47,876 nucleotides of DNA from Clostridia bacterium (GCA_017467275.1 JAFTSN010000008.1:1-47876); one strand, 5' to 3'; shown: positions 33,440-41,893, numbered from the stretch's first letter. The notes: generated by a model from the sequence alone, not told the origin. Numbers and translations: made by a program.

Positions 33440-34336
33440 TTATTCTTTAATCGCGCCCGCCGTCGCGCCGCTTGCAAAATGCTTTTGCAAGAAAGGATAA
33501 CAAACGAGAACGGGCACCGTGCTGACGATAATCGCCGCAAACGAGATTGTTTTTGCCGTGACCGTTTCAAGGATCCCGGGCGGAAGCGTACCGCCGCCAA
33601 TCCCCGTGGTAGGCACGGTCGATTTATTGATAATCCGCATGAGTACGTATTGAAGCGGATATAAATCGGGGTCGGTCACGTAGTACATAGCGTCCATGTA
33701 GCTATTCCAATGCCCGACGATCGACCAAAGCGCGACCGTTGCGAGAATGGGCTTACTCAAGGGCAGAATAATCGAAAACAAAATCCGATACTCCCCCGCA
33801 CCGTCCAGCCGCGCAAACTCTGCAAGACTTTCAGGAATCTGTGAAAAGAACGTCATTAACACGATCATGTTGTAGACGGAAAACAGCGACGGAATAATAT
33901 AGACCATAAAATTATTCAAAAGCCCGATCGTCTTTAAGAGGACGAAATAGGGAATGATACCGCCACCGAAAAACATGGTCACCATCATGAACCAGTAGTA
34001 GATTTTTCTGCACTTTAAAAGCTTGTTGCTCATGCCGAATGCCACGACGCTCGTAAACAGCACGCTTGTCACCGTGCCCAAAAGCGTTCTGCCGATCGTA
34101 ACGATATAACCGCGCCAGATCGCCTCGTCTGCGATGACCATATAGTAGTTATCGAGGGTCCACACTCTCGGCCAGAAATATACGCCACCAAACGTGTAGT
34201 CTAGCCCCTGATTAAACGACCCGACGAGCACCGCCCAAAGCGGAAAGAGCGTGATAAAGCAGAAGATTATCATAAATGCAATATTGAGATAATCGAACCA
34301 ATTATTACGGTTTAATTTACTTTTTCTCTTTTCCAT
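33440..34336 (-). CDS. Carbohydrate ABC transporter permease, YtcP-like
   Basis: 298 residues with six membrane segments of the CUT1 MalG type. The cytoplasmic EAA loop is LAEFARLDGAGEYRILFSII followed by LPLSKPI. Its ATG overlaps the stop of the LplB-like gene by 1 nt (TGATG), with AAAGGGG upstream. It forms the membrane channel with the LplB-like subunit. No ATP-binding subunit is encoded in the window; these systems usually borrow a shared MsmK/UgpC-type ATPase from elsewhere. Confidence 0.93.
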   Translation of the reverse strand: MEKRKSKLNRNNWFDYLNIAFMIIFCFITLFPLWAVLVGSFNQGLDYTFGGVYFWPRVWTLDNYYMVIADEAIWRGYIVTIGRTLLGTVTSVLFTSVVAFGMSNKLLKCRKIYYWFMMVTMFFGGGIIPYFVLLKTIGLLNNFMVYIIPSLFSVYNMIVLMTFFSQIPESLAEFARLDGAGEYRILFSIILPLSKPILATVALWSIVGHWNSYMDAMYYVTDPDLYPLQYVLMRIINKSTVPTTGIGGGTLPPGILETVTAKTISFAAIIVSTVPVLVCYPFLQKHFASGATAGAIKE

Positions 34337-35268
34337 CAGTACAGCCCCTTTCCCGTCAGTTTTTTGGAGATAAAATTGCTGCCGATCAGCAGGAAACAGG
34401 AGATCACCGATTTAAACACGCCAATCGCCGTCGCATACTGATAATTCCCCTTTTGAATACCGTATTGAAGCACCATCGTGTCGATCACTTGACTCTTGGA
34501 GATATTGTCGGGGTTTTGGAACACGAGAATGTGCTCCACGGAGCTATTTAAAATGCCACTCGTGGACAATAAAAGGAAGGTCACGATCGAGGGCGCAATC
34601 CCGGGCAACGTAACGTGCAAAATCCGCTGAAAACGGTTTGCCCCGTCGATCTCTGCCGCCTCGTATAAATCCCTTGAAACGCCGCTGATCGCCGCAAGAT
34701 AGATAATCGAGCCCCAGCCCACGCCTTTAATGAGCGACGTGATTATGATAAGCCCCCAAAAAGCGTCTGGATCACCCGCAATTTCAAGCGGTTTCTTGAT
34801 CAAGCCAAGCCGAAGCAGAAAATCGTTGAGCGCACCCGTGTCCGTGTTGATGAGAGTCAAAACCATCCCGCCGAACACAACCCAGCTCAAAAAGTGCGGC
34901 AGATAACTGATCGTTTGCACGGTCCGTTTGAACGTGGGCTTTTTCAGCTCACTGATCAAAATTGCAAACAAAATGGGCGAGGGAAAATTAATGAGCATCA
35001 TGAGTGAATTCAGCCCGAGCGTGTTCCATATAACGTTCTTGGACTCGCTGTCCGCAAGGAAGAGCTCGAAATTTTCAAAGCCGACGAAATCCGCCTCGAA
35101 AATGATTTTCATAACGTCGATCTGCCGCGCGGATTCGTCCTTGAATGCAAGAATGATTCCAAACATAGGCACGTAGCAGAAGATTGCCACAAATAAAATG
35201 CCCAGCCAGACCATCGTCTGATGCTCTATTTCATTTTTTCTGATTTTAAACCTTTTTGTCTTTTCCAT
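34336..35268 (-). CDS. Carbohydrate ABC transporter permease, LplB-like
   Basis: 310 residues with six membrane segments. The EAA loop reads YEAAEIDGANRFQRILHVTL followed by PGIAPS. LplB-like proteins pair with YtcP-like permeases and a lipoprotein to import complex sugars. It begins 3 nt after the glycosidase gene, so the two are cotranslated. Confidence 0.94.
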   Translation of the reverse strand: MEKTKRFKIRKNEIEHQTMVWLGILFVAIFCYVPMFGIILAFKDESARQIDVMKIIFEADFVGFENFELFLADSESKNVIWNTLGLNSLMMLINFPSPILFAILISELKKPTFKRTVQTISYLPHFLSWVVFGGMVLTLINTDTGALNDFLLRLGLIKKPLEIAGDPDAFWGLIIITSLIKGVGWGSIIYLAAISGVSRDLYEAAEIDGANRFQRILHVTLPGIAPSIVTFLLLSTSGILNSSVEHILVFQNPDNISKSQVIDTMVLQYGIQKGNYQYATAIGVFKSVISCFLLIGSNFISKKLTGKGLY

Positions 35269-35271
35269 AGT

Positions 35272-36822
35272 TTACGCCACCAACACTCTGTAAACGCCCG
35301 TCGCCTCAACCTTGAGCTTCCCGCCCTTAACGGAAACGCTCTTTTCTTTGTGCCAAACGCCGTCCATGGAGTAGTACCCCTTTTCGCAATAGAGCGCGTC
35401 CGCATTGATCGTGAACGTGTCTGCCTTGGTCGAAGCAAGGGTCACAACCTTTCCGCGCACCGCGGCATACGCGATTCCCCGCTCCGTCGTGGCATGGGTT
35501 ATACTAATCCCGTCCGCCGTCAGGGTTTGCGTGACCTTATCCTGTCCGCCGCTCGTCATGAGATTGAAACCAAGCACCTTCCCCTCGCCCGCAAGCACGA
35601 GATCAAGGAAGCCGTCCCGATAGATTTTATTTGCGTCAATCAACCTCTGCGTGTGCGGCTTTTTGGAAAAATCGGTGTGAAACACGCCGCGAAGCTCCCA
35701 ATCAACAAGCTCGGGCGAATAGGTTGTCACAACCTCGAACACCTCGTAGCCCGCGCCCTTTGTGAAAGCCAAAAGCTCCAACTGATCGTTATTTTCATAT
35801 TCGCCGCCGTTCTCCGCAATATGCGGGAAATTCCCCTCAAGCGCGGCAAGCACATCAAGCTGAGCGGATATCTTGTTTACCTTGTTGTTGTAAGGATCAA
35901 GACCAACGTAGTCAATCCCCGCCATTTTGGGAAGTTCCTCGGAAAGATAGGACAAATATGCCCGATCCGTGAGATTCACGCGCGTATAACACTTATATTT
36001 GGAATCCTTAACGACCTGTCCCAGCTCGTCGAGGTGCTTAATCAGTTCCGCACAAACCTCGTCGGTGGTGTACTCGAAATTCTCGGGATAGTCCTCCTCG
36101 TGGGGAATGAGCAACATATCGGGCTCGTTTTCAACCTGAATCCCGACGACGGTGTGCCGCCCGCCATGCATACGGTCGTAGGCATAAATTCCGTCCATCA
36201 TAGCTTGCATAGCGAGACGTTCCCTTTCAAGCGTCGCTGCACAATTTGGCATGAGCATCCACGTTTTTCCCAGCCAACCATTGTACATATTACGATTTAT
36301 GGCTTGATATGTATCCTGATCATTCATGACGTATTGGGGGATATATCCCGCGACCGAAACGCCGCACATCCACGATCCAAACCATAAAAGCTCGAGCTTC
36401 AATTCATACTTTTCGCAGTACTCGATATATTTTTCAACGTATTCAACCGAATAGACGCCCTTCGCCGTCTCGATATCCGACCAGCAAATGGGAATCTGCA
36501 CCATCGTGACGTTCATCTCCCGCGCTAGCTTGAAATACTGATCGAGCTCGTCGATAGTCTTTCCCTCGAGCTGCATAAAAAAGTCTGTTCTAAGCTGACC
36601 TCCGAGCATCAAGAGGGGCACGCCGTCGGAGACGAGATATTTCCCCGTCTCGTCCAAGCCGCTATAAGGCGAATTGCCCTCATAGGCGGCAGCCCCGTCG
36701 GCAGTATAGCTTTTTTCCGTAAATTCGACGGGAAGCGAATACTTTCCCCCGTCGCTTTCAACCCCGCCGCAAGCGGCGGCAAAAAGAAAGATGGAAGCCA
36801 AAAGACACTTAAAATACTTCAT
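35272..36822 (-). CDS. GH35/GH42-like beta-galactosidase-type lipoprotein
   Basis: 516 residues. Signal with lipobox FAAAC, Cys18. The TIM barrel begins with MLGGQLRTDFF and AREMNVTMVQIPICWSDIE, as in GH35/GH42 and DUF4978 proteins. The probable acid/base is Glu233 in VENEPD, and the probable nucleophile is Glu337 in HIAENGGEYENN. A C-terminal beta domain follows. It would cleave a terminal beta-linked sugar at the cell surface before uptake by the adjoining transporter. It is the first gene of the ten-gene operon, right behind the AraC-type promoter site. Confidence 0.8.
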   Translation of the reverse strand: MKYFKCLLASIFLFAAACGGVESDGGKYSLPVEFTEKSYTADGAAAYEGNSPYSGLDETGKYLVSDGVPLLMLGGQLRTDFFMQLEGKTIDELDQYFKLAREMNVTMVQIPICWSDIETAKGVYSVEYVEKYIEYCEKYELKLELLWFGSWMCGVSVAGYIPQYVMNDQDTYQAINRNMYNGWLGKTWMLMPNCAATLERERLAMQAMMDGIYAYDRMHGGRHTVVGIQVENEPDMLLIPHEEDYPENFEYTTDEVCAELIKHLDELGQVVKDSKYKCYTRVNLTDRAYLSYLSEELPKMAGIDYVGLDPYNNKVNKISAQLDVLAALEGNFPHIAENGGEYENNDQLELLAFTKGAGYEVFEVVTTYSPELVDWELRGVFHTDFSKKPHTQRLIDANKIYRDGFLDLVLAGEGKVLGFNLMTSGGQDKVTQTLTADGISITHATTERGIAYAAVRGKVVTLASTKADTFTINADALYCEKGYYSMDGVWHKEKSVSVKGGKLKVEATGVYRVLVA

Positions 36823-36851
36823 TTGCTTTTATCCTTATTTTATTTGTCTAT

Positions 36852-36916
36852 ATTATATAATATATAAGTTACGATTTGTGGCTAACCCGATATAAAAACT
36901 AACGATTTTCGGCTAA
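36852..36916 (-). promoter_or_regulatory. Activator-dependent promoter of the ten-gene operon
   Basis: TATAAT at 36857-36852 has no recognisable -35 box. Instead the site TTACGATTTGTGGCTAA (plus-strand reading, 36869-36885) covers that position, 12 bp from the -10. A related copy, TAACGATTTTCGGCTAA (36900-36916), lies 31 bp further up in the same orientation, next to the stop of the AraC fusion gene. Direct repeats three helical turns apart fit an AraC-type dimer. Confidence 0.65.
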
Positions 36917-36917
36917 A

Positions 36918-38513
36918 TTAACCTTTTATGGCGTTGCAAATCTTAAGCATCACGGCATAGATCTGATTGCGAAGCTCGGGACGAGTATTGATTTTAAGAA
37001 AACTCCCCTTTCCACCGTCCGACACAAGAAGTTTTTCCCCCGAGAGAGAAAACGCTCTGTTCTCATAAAGGGTGAACATCCCGCCATGCCCGAAAACGGC
37101 ATACATCAGCGCAACCATATCCATGACGTTGCAATCGTTCTCCTCCGCTTTCAGCATAGCGAAAAAGGGATTGCGTCTGTTCTCGTCGATGACGTCGGAA
37201 GAGTCGATCGTGATAGGCGCGGACGAATCCAAAACGGCAATGGGAAGCTCCGCTAAAGAAATTTTAAGCGCTTCCGTCTCCCGCTCCGCTTCAACCACAA
37301 TGGCGGGAACGATGATCAAGCTTACCTTTTCTAAAACGAGGCGCCGCCCTGTTTCGTCTTTGAGAAGCTCAACAAGATCGGTTAACCCGCCCGTGAATAC
37401 CATCGTGACAAAGTCCTCGCATAAGGCAAGCTTTTGCTTGAACAACTCCACGCATTCTTTTCGCCCGCCGCCGACCTCAAGCTGTTCGTTACCGTAGAAA
37501 AAAGCGGCATTTCTGAAATTATCCAAAGCCGTTGGCTCTGCATGCGTCAATCCTGCGCAGAGGAGCTCGATATAACCTCTTTTATGCATGACGTGTGCCA
37601 ACGCCAAGGAAAGCCCCGCAGACGCTCCGTCCGTGTCCACGTCCAAAATAACGGGTACCTTATTGCGCCGTTTCACATCGTTTGCATTCAAAATCACGCC
37701 CCACTCAAAATTATCGTTCATACTACGATATTTTCTCGGCGACATACCTGCCATATTTGAAAACCATTCGCAAAAGCGGATACTGTTCGCATAGCCGCAC
37801 CGAAGCGCGATATCGTGAATTTTCATGTCCGATAAGAGGAGCATTTTCTTGGCATAGTCGAATCGGAGCCCCTGCTGATAAGCATAGAGGGTCATGCCCG
37901 TCTCCTCGATAAAAATATGACGAAACCGATCATAGGAATATCCAAACTCCTCGGCTAAAATCGTGTAGTTAATCTTCTTGAACGCGTAACGCTTAATATA
38001 ATCCTTCACGACCCCCGAAAACTCGGCGTCATATTCTTTTTTACTCTTTTTATCCTTGGAAATTAAATTGAAAACGCTGATCGAAAGGTGCAATAAAAGC
38101 TCGTTGATTTTAGCGGCGTTATCCGCCTTTTTGCTGTGCATTTCAAACCATAGCGCATTGATTTCCAACATATACCCCTTAATTTTTGCAAAAATGGGCG
38201 CGTTTTTCGCCGTCTTTTTATAAAACAGCGCCTTTTCCGTGTGTTCCATGGGCAGATCGAGCTGATTGCAGACGATCTTGGTCTTTTCCTTTGCATATTC
38301 GCCGTGATAAAGATTGGGCGGAATAATGAGCAGAGAATCGGCGTTGTAGTTAAAATTATAAATCGTCTCGCCGTAGACGGTGGAAAGCCCCTTCCCTTCA
38401 AGATAATAGACGATCTCGAAATTCTCATGCTTATGCTTTAAAACCTGATCGGTCGAATTATGAGAATAGTTAATGGATTCGACGTTATAGGCGTCGATTT
38501 TTTTACCGCTCAT
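36918..38513 (-). CDS. AraC-family regulator fused to a degenerate nucleoside-hydrolase-like domain
   Basis: 531 residues. Residues about 15-90 form a cupin-like arm (HKHENFEIVYYLEGKGL), 165-265 the AraC DNA-binding domain (INYTILAEEFGYSYDRFR, IHDIALRCGYANSIRFCEWF, GMSPRKYR), and about 285-531 a nucleoside hydrolase fold (VPVILDVDTDGASAGLSLAL, FTGGLTDLV, NVMDMVALMYAVFG). The metal motif DTDxGxDxDDA of active enzymes reads DVDTDGASAGL, losing the later aspartates, so the domain is probably a ligand sensor. The start at 38513 has AAAGGAGG; an in-frame ATG at 38603 lies in the upstream terminator and is rejected. It sits between its two likely targets. Confidence 0.82.
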   Translation of the reverse strand: MSGKKIDAYNVESINYSHNSTDQVLKHKHENFEIVYYLEGKGLSTVYGETIYNFNYNADSLLIIPPNLYHGEYAKEKTKIVCNQLDLPMEHTEKALFYKKTAKNAPIFAKIKGYMLEINALWFEMHSKKADNAAKINELLLHLSISVFNLISKDKKSKKEYDAEFSGVVKDYIKRYAFKKINYTILAEEFGYSYDRFRHIFIEETGMTLYAYQQGLRFDYAKKMLLLSDMKIHDIALRCGYANSIRFCEWFSNMAGMSPRKYRSMNDNFEWGVILNANDVKRRNKVPVILDVDTDGASAGLSLALAHVMHKRGYIELLCAGLTHAEPTALDNFRNAAFFYGNEQLEVGGGRKECVELFKQKLALCEDFVTMVFTGGLTDLVELLKDETGRRLVLEKVSLIIVPAIVVEAERETEALKISLAELPIAVLDSSAPITIDSSDVIDENRRNPFFAMLKAEENDCNVMDMVALMYAVFGHGGMFTLYENRAFSLSGEKLLVSDGGKGSFLKINTRPELRNQIYAVMLKICNAIKG

Positions 38514-38556
38514 AGTTCCTCCTTTTCCATATAATCCTACGTCTCTTAAACGGGTT

Positions 38557-38597
38557 AAAAAGCTCCCGATAATAGATTGCCTATCGGGAGCTTTTTT
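38557..38597 (-). terminator. Terminator of the 46-aa peptide / 964-aa protein unit
   Basis: AAAAAGCTCCCGATA (38557-38571) pairs perfectly with TATCGGGAGCTTTTT (38582-38596). It lies just past the stop of the 964-aa gene. Confidence 0.85.
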
Positions 38598-38612
38598 GTT
38601 CATTGCTCAATT

Positions 38613-41507
38613 TTAGGAATTGGTGTTCCCCGCATACTTATTTAAAATGTCAAGATAGCTTGTATAGCTCGCCGCATCCGTCTCAAGAATGGTGGTCGCA
38701 AGAGAACGAACGTTCTCCGAGTACGCCCCGCCGTTCGCATAGATCACGATCGTCTCGCCGTTGTATTCAAACGTGATATAGGCGATCGCCGTGAAATCCT
38801 GCGCGTAGTTCTGCTCCAGAATATTGACGATGGCGGCATACATCGTGTAGGTGCCATCCTCATCCTTTGCCCAAACCGTTCTCTCGATATCCAGCTTCCG
38901 ATATGCCGTCTCACCCACCGTCAGCGCCTCCGACCCAAGAAGATCGGAACGCGTGATCAGCGTGCCCATCTTAAAGGAGATCCCCTCCTCCGTCAGCATC
39001 GCCACAAGTGCTTCGTAAGCCGCTTTATCCACGGTTGCCGCAAACTTAAGCCCCGCGGGCTCGTCGAGCCGCAACGCCGCCGCCTGTGTCATTTCAAAAC
39101 TTTCGTCAAACGCCGCGATGGTCTCATAGCCGAAAAGCGTGGCTCTGTTCTCCACGGAAAGCTTCGCTTCAGCAGAAAGCTTATTATAGGATTCGTTCAC
39201 CTCGTCGAGCTCGGCATAGGTCATTTCCGCGATCTGCTCTTCAACACCCTTATAGCCGTACACTCTCGTATATACGTTCTGATAATTTCCCCAATAGCCC
39301 ATCGTGAAACTGCCGTTCAAGCCGTCTGCCGCCGCCTCGGAAGCAAAATCGAAATAGGTCTCGCCCGTCTTGAGGTATTCCTCGAGATCAGTGCTACTGC
39401 TCACAGCCGCCGTGTGCAGCGTGATCTTGCCGAAATCGGCGTTGTAGTATCCCGTGTTCCAATTTCCGTGGAAACCGAGCATCAGATTGACGTTGTTGCG
39501 GTTTGCAAGCCCTGTATATGAGGTGTTCGTAATCGTCGAGGTATCAATCACGATATAGCCGTTAAATCCTGCGGGCGGAACAATACTCCAGCTATGGGTC
39601 ACAGACTTTATAAAATTATAGTTCACGTCGAAATAATGCACCTTGGCTCCACCGAGAGCATAATCCGCATTTGAGCCCGTAACCGCGCTTCTGAATTTAG
39701 GCTCGAATTGGTAACCCATACCACTACGGTCGAAATAACGGAGCACAAGTACCTTATTCGTCATATCTCCCGTATATTTGGGCAGATCAATACGCTGATA
39801 GACGTTGCCCGTCGTAAACGATCCCTCGCCCTCATCAATATTCAGCGTGATATTCATGCCGTCAAACGCCGCCGTCATTTGATTGTCGACGCTTGCCGTG
39901 GTCATCGTCATACCCAAAGCTCTGCTACCCGCAGCATAGCAAACACTCGCCCAACCCATCGCGGTCGCCGCATTCGTCGTGCCGTCGTAAGAGCCGTAGT
40001 TTCCAATGTATCCAAACCAAGCCGTGTTTTCCTCAAACGTATAAACGTAATTTTCAAGATAAGAAACGGTGGACGCGTCGAGAATTCTGACCACCGAGCC
40101 GTCCGTCTTTTTCGCATAGACGTCACCCATCGTGAAATTCACATAGGAATACAATTTTTCAGGAATACGGAAGCCGATCGTGCGAATGGATTGCTCCGCC
40201 GTAAAAACAGAACCCTTCGCAACCGCATTTTCAAGCTTGAGCCCGCCGTAGTTATTAAATCCGACTCTTGCATAGAAGGCGCTTGCTTTCACGGTGTAAT
40301 ATCCTCTACCGAACGCCCCTCTAACGGTGGGTTGGAAATTCGACCACGTGCCGCAATTATAGGTCGACAAAACATTTTCCATCGTTTTGCCGAATTTAAG
40401 CGTCGTGCTTGCGGCACTACCTGCCCCCTGCCATTCATAATAATTGCCGATAGAATCGATCGCACAAGGCACGATATAGCCGTATTTGGTCGTGGAATCC
40501 GCTACCCAGCTGAACGTCTCGTCGAAGGTCAAGTCGAAAATTAATTCGTCGACGTCCGCAAGAGAAAGAAGCTCGGGGAGATTGACGTAAATCGAAGCAT
40601 GGGAAGTAACCGTCTCCGTCACGCCGTTCGTCTTGACCGTGATCCCGTCGTTAATAACGCTCGGCGTCTCTTTAACGATCTCGTAGGCATAGTGCTGAGT
40701 GGAAAGAGGAGACAGCCAACCATAGTCTCTGCCAGCAGTACTTCCCGTGGGAATTCCTTGGAAGAAATAGCCATTGGTTGTGCTCCAGCCGTTAGGATTC
40801 TCGCTCGATGCAGAAGTCGAGGGCAAAACCGTGCTCATATCCAAAATCTTGCTGTAATAGCCCGCTTCCTTATAGCCGAGATAGAGATTATGGAAGCTAA
40901 AATCGGCAGTCGCGCTGTTGCTCGCCTCCCCGCCCATTCTCAAAATAACGCCCTTCAATTTGGCACTATTCGACAAGGGCACACCTTCACCGATGGAAGT
41001 GTAGCCTCCGTAGTTATTGAACACCGCTCTCGAATAGAAATCGGAGACCTTAAGGGCATAATATCTGCCTTTCTTCATATAATGCGTGCTGATCCAGCTG
41101 CCCGAGTTTGTTGCATCGGCAGTGAAAAGCGATTCGAGATCGTCCGCAACCCTATAGGTGCTAGTGGAAAGATCTCCCTTGCCCATGTACTCATACCAGT
41201 TACCGCCCTCGTCGACCACGCCAAAGACGATATAATTGGTGACGCCTGTGGGTTCTGCGACGTCCACGTCGAAAATCAACTCGTCCGCACCGCCAACCGA
41301 GGTCGAAGGGGACGGAAGATTGACGACAATCGAGGCGTTCTGCTGTTGATTCGTCGAAGTCATACCCGTGATATGTAACCCCTCAAGCTTAGTTTCCGCT
41401 TTTGCCGTCATCTTATGATTCAATGCAAGCGCACCGAAGAACGAAGCGACAAAAAGCAGCGCGGAAAGCAAAAAGAGAGCTATTCTTTTCTTATTCAACA
41501 CTTTCAT
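38613..41507 (-). CDS. Large secreted modular protein related to the N-terminal half of the giants
   Basis: 964 residues from ATG 41507 (GGGAGG upstream; an earlier in-frame ATG at 41582 would run through the overlapping peptide gene). Sec signal of about 35 residues. Modules of the kind found in the giants repeat: DELIFDVDV/DELIFDLTF, NWYEYMGKGD/NYYEWQGAGS, VPPAGFNGYIVIDTS and FGFHGNWNTG near 680. The last 170 residues (AALRLDEPAGLKFAATVDK, FTAIAYITFEYNG) match a C-terminal domain seen in many clostridial surface proteins whose function I do not know. No catalytic propeller and no C-terminal anchor. Probably an extracellular glycan-binding protein, controlled by the same promoter type as the operon. 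Confidence 0.65.
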   Translation of the reverse strand: MKVLNKKRIALFLLSALLFVASFFGALALNHKMTAKAETKLEGLHITGMTSTNQQQNASIVVNLPSPSTSVGGADELIFDVDVAEPTGVTNYIVFGVVDEGGNWYEYMGKGDLSTSTYRVADDLESLFTADATNSGSWISTHYMKKGRYYALKVSDFYSRAVFNNYGGYTSIGEGVPLSNSAKLKGVILRMGGEASNSATADFSFHNLYLGYKEAGYYSKILDMSTVLPSTSASSENPNGWSTTNGYFFQGIPTGSTAGRDYGWLSPLSTQHYAYEIVKETPSVINDGITVKTNGVTETVTSHASIYVNLPELLSLADVDELIFDLTFDETFSWVADSTTKYGYIVPCAIDSIGNYYEWQGAGSAASTTLKFGKTMENVLSTYNCGTWSNFQPTVRGAFGRGYYTVKASAFYARVGFNNYGGLKLENAVAKGSVFTAEQSIRTIGFRIPEKLYSYVNFTMGDVYAKKTDGSVVRILDASTVSYLENYVYTFEENTAWFGYIGNYGSYDGTTNAATAMGWASVCYAAGSRALGMTMTTASVDNQMTAAFDGMNITLNIDEGEGSFTTGNVYQRIDLPKYTGDMTNKVLVLRYFDRSGMGYQFEPKFRSAVTGSNADYALGGAKVHYFDVNYNFIKSVTHSWSIVPPAGFNGYIVIDTSTITNTSYTGLANRNNVNLMLGFHGNWNTGYYNADFGKITLHTAAVSSSTDLEEYLKTGETYFDFASEAAADGLNGSFTMGYWGNYQNVYTRVYGYKGVEEQIAEMTYAELDEVNESYNKLSAEAKLSVENRATLFGYETIAAFDESFEMTQAAALRLDEPAGLKFAATVDKAAYEALVAMLTEEGISFKMGTLITRSDLLGSEALTVGETAYRKLDIERTVWAKDEDGTYTMYAAIVNILEQNYAQDFTAIAYITFEYNGETIVIYANGGAYSENVRSLATTILETDAASYTSYLDILNKYAGNTNS

Positions 41508-41644
41508 AACGTACCTCCCGCAATAGGCTCGTCGAAAATATCGTCGTCCATATCCGTTCCGCCGCTCACACGCACAATACAATGAATCGTGCCGTTTTCG
41601 ACGAGCGTTATGAACTCTATTTCCGGTCCAACGTATTTTTTCAT
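41504..41644 (-). CDS. 46-aa peptide overlapping the start of the 964-aa protein gene
   Basis: ATG 41644 has AGGAGG 10 nt upstream and reads MKKYVGPEIEFITLVENG, ending GGTL with TGA. Its stop overlaps the ATG of the next gene by 4 nt (ATGA), the classic sign of coupled translation. It is the first gene behind an activator-type promoter. One Cys, an acidic run DMDDD, no signal peptide and no transmembrane segment. Short peptides opening MKKY.xPEIEF are familiar from clostridial surface loci, but I know no function. A leader for translational control or a modified-peptide precursor are both possible. Confidence 0.7.
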   Translation of the reverse strand: MKKYVGPEIEFITLVENGTIHCIVRVSGGTDMDDDIFDEPIAGGTL

Positions 41645-41678
41645 AGAAAAATTTCCTCCTATTTTTATCTATGCTATT

Positions 41679-41739
41679 ATTATACCCCCAAAAAGTTACG
41701 ATATGTGGCTAACTCTGCCGTTTTTATAATTTTAGCCAC
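41679..41739 (-). promoter_or_regulatory. Activator-dependent promoter of the 46-aa/964-aa unit
   Basis: TATAAT at 41684-41679 without a -35 consensus. The site TTACGATATGTGGCTAA (41696-41712) lies 12 bp from the -10, as in the operon promoter at 36852, and differs from that site at one base. TTAGCCAC at 41732-41739 is an inverted partner of GTGGCTAA. Confidence 0.65.
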
Positions 41740-41810
41740 TTTCAGTAATATTTTTAAAAAATACGCCGTTCTCGCTTGAATTTTGTTGCATTTCTATTGA
41801 AATACGCTCT

Positions 41811-41848
41811 AAAAAAACGGGCGTTCAACCGAACAAACCCGTTTTTTT
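41811..41848 (-). terminator. Terminator downstream of the pyr operon and small lipoprotein
   Basis: AAAAAAACGGG (41811-41821) pairs with CCCGTTTTTTT (41838-41848); it can work on both strands. Confidence 0.8.
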
Positions 41849-41854
41849 ATTTTT

Positions 41855-41889
41855 TAGCCAAGTCAATATAATCCGAACTCGATTTTGAA
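41855..41889. repeat. Dispersed copy of the left arm of the 12974 element
   Basis: Matches 12974-13008 at 30 of 35 positions, including a run of 17 identical bases, CCGAACTCGATTTTGAA. It lies just after the stop of the small lipoprotein gene and before a terminator, as its relative lies after a tRNA terminator. Confidence 0.65.
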
Positions 41890-41893
41890 TTGG

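Noticed and set aside
31643-35268. Complete ABC importer including ATPase
   Set aside because: Only two permeases and a binding lipoprotein are encoded; no Walker A/ABC signature protein lies in the locus, so an ATPase must come from elsewhere.
36823-36917. Ordinary SigA promoter before the glycosidase gene
   Set aside because: TATAAT is good, but the -35 position holds CACAAA within the repeated activator site; the same is true at 41702-41707, so a factor-dependent promoter explains both better.
41508-41582. N-terminal extension of the 964-aa protein to ATG 41582
   Set aside because: It would bury the signal peptide, has no ribosome site and overlaps the 46-aa peptide frame, while ATG 41507 has GGGAGG at proper distance.
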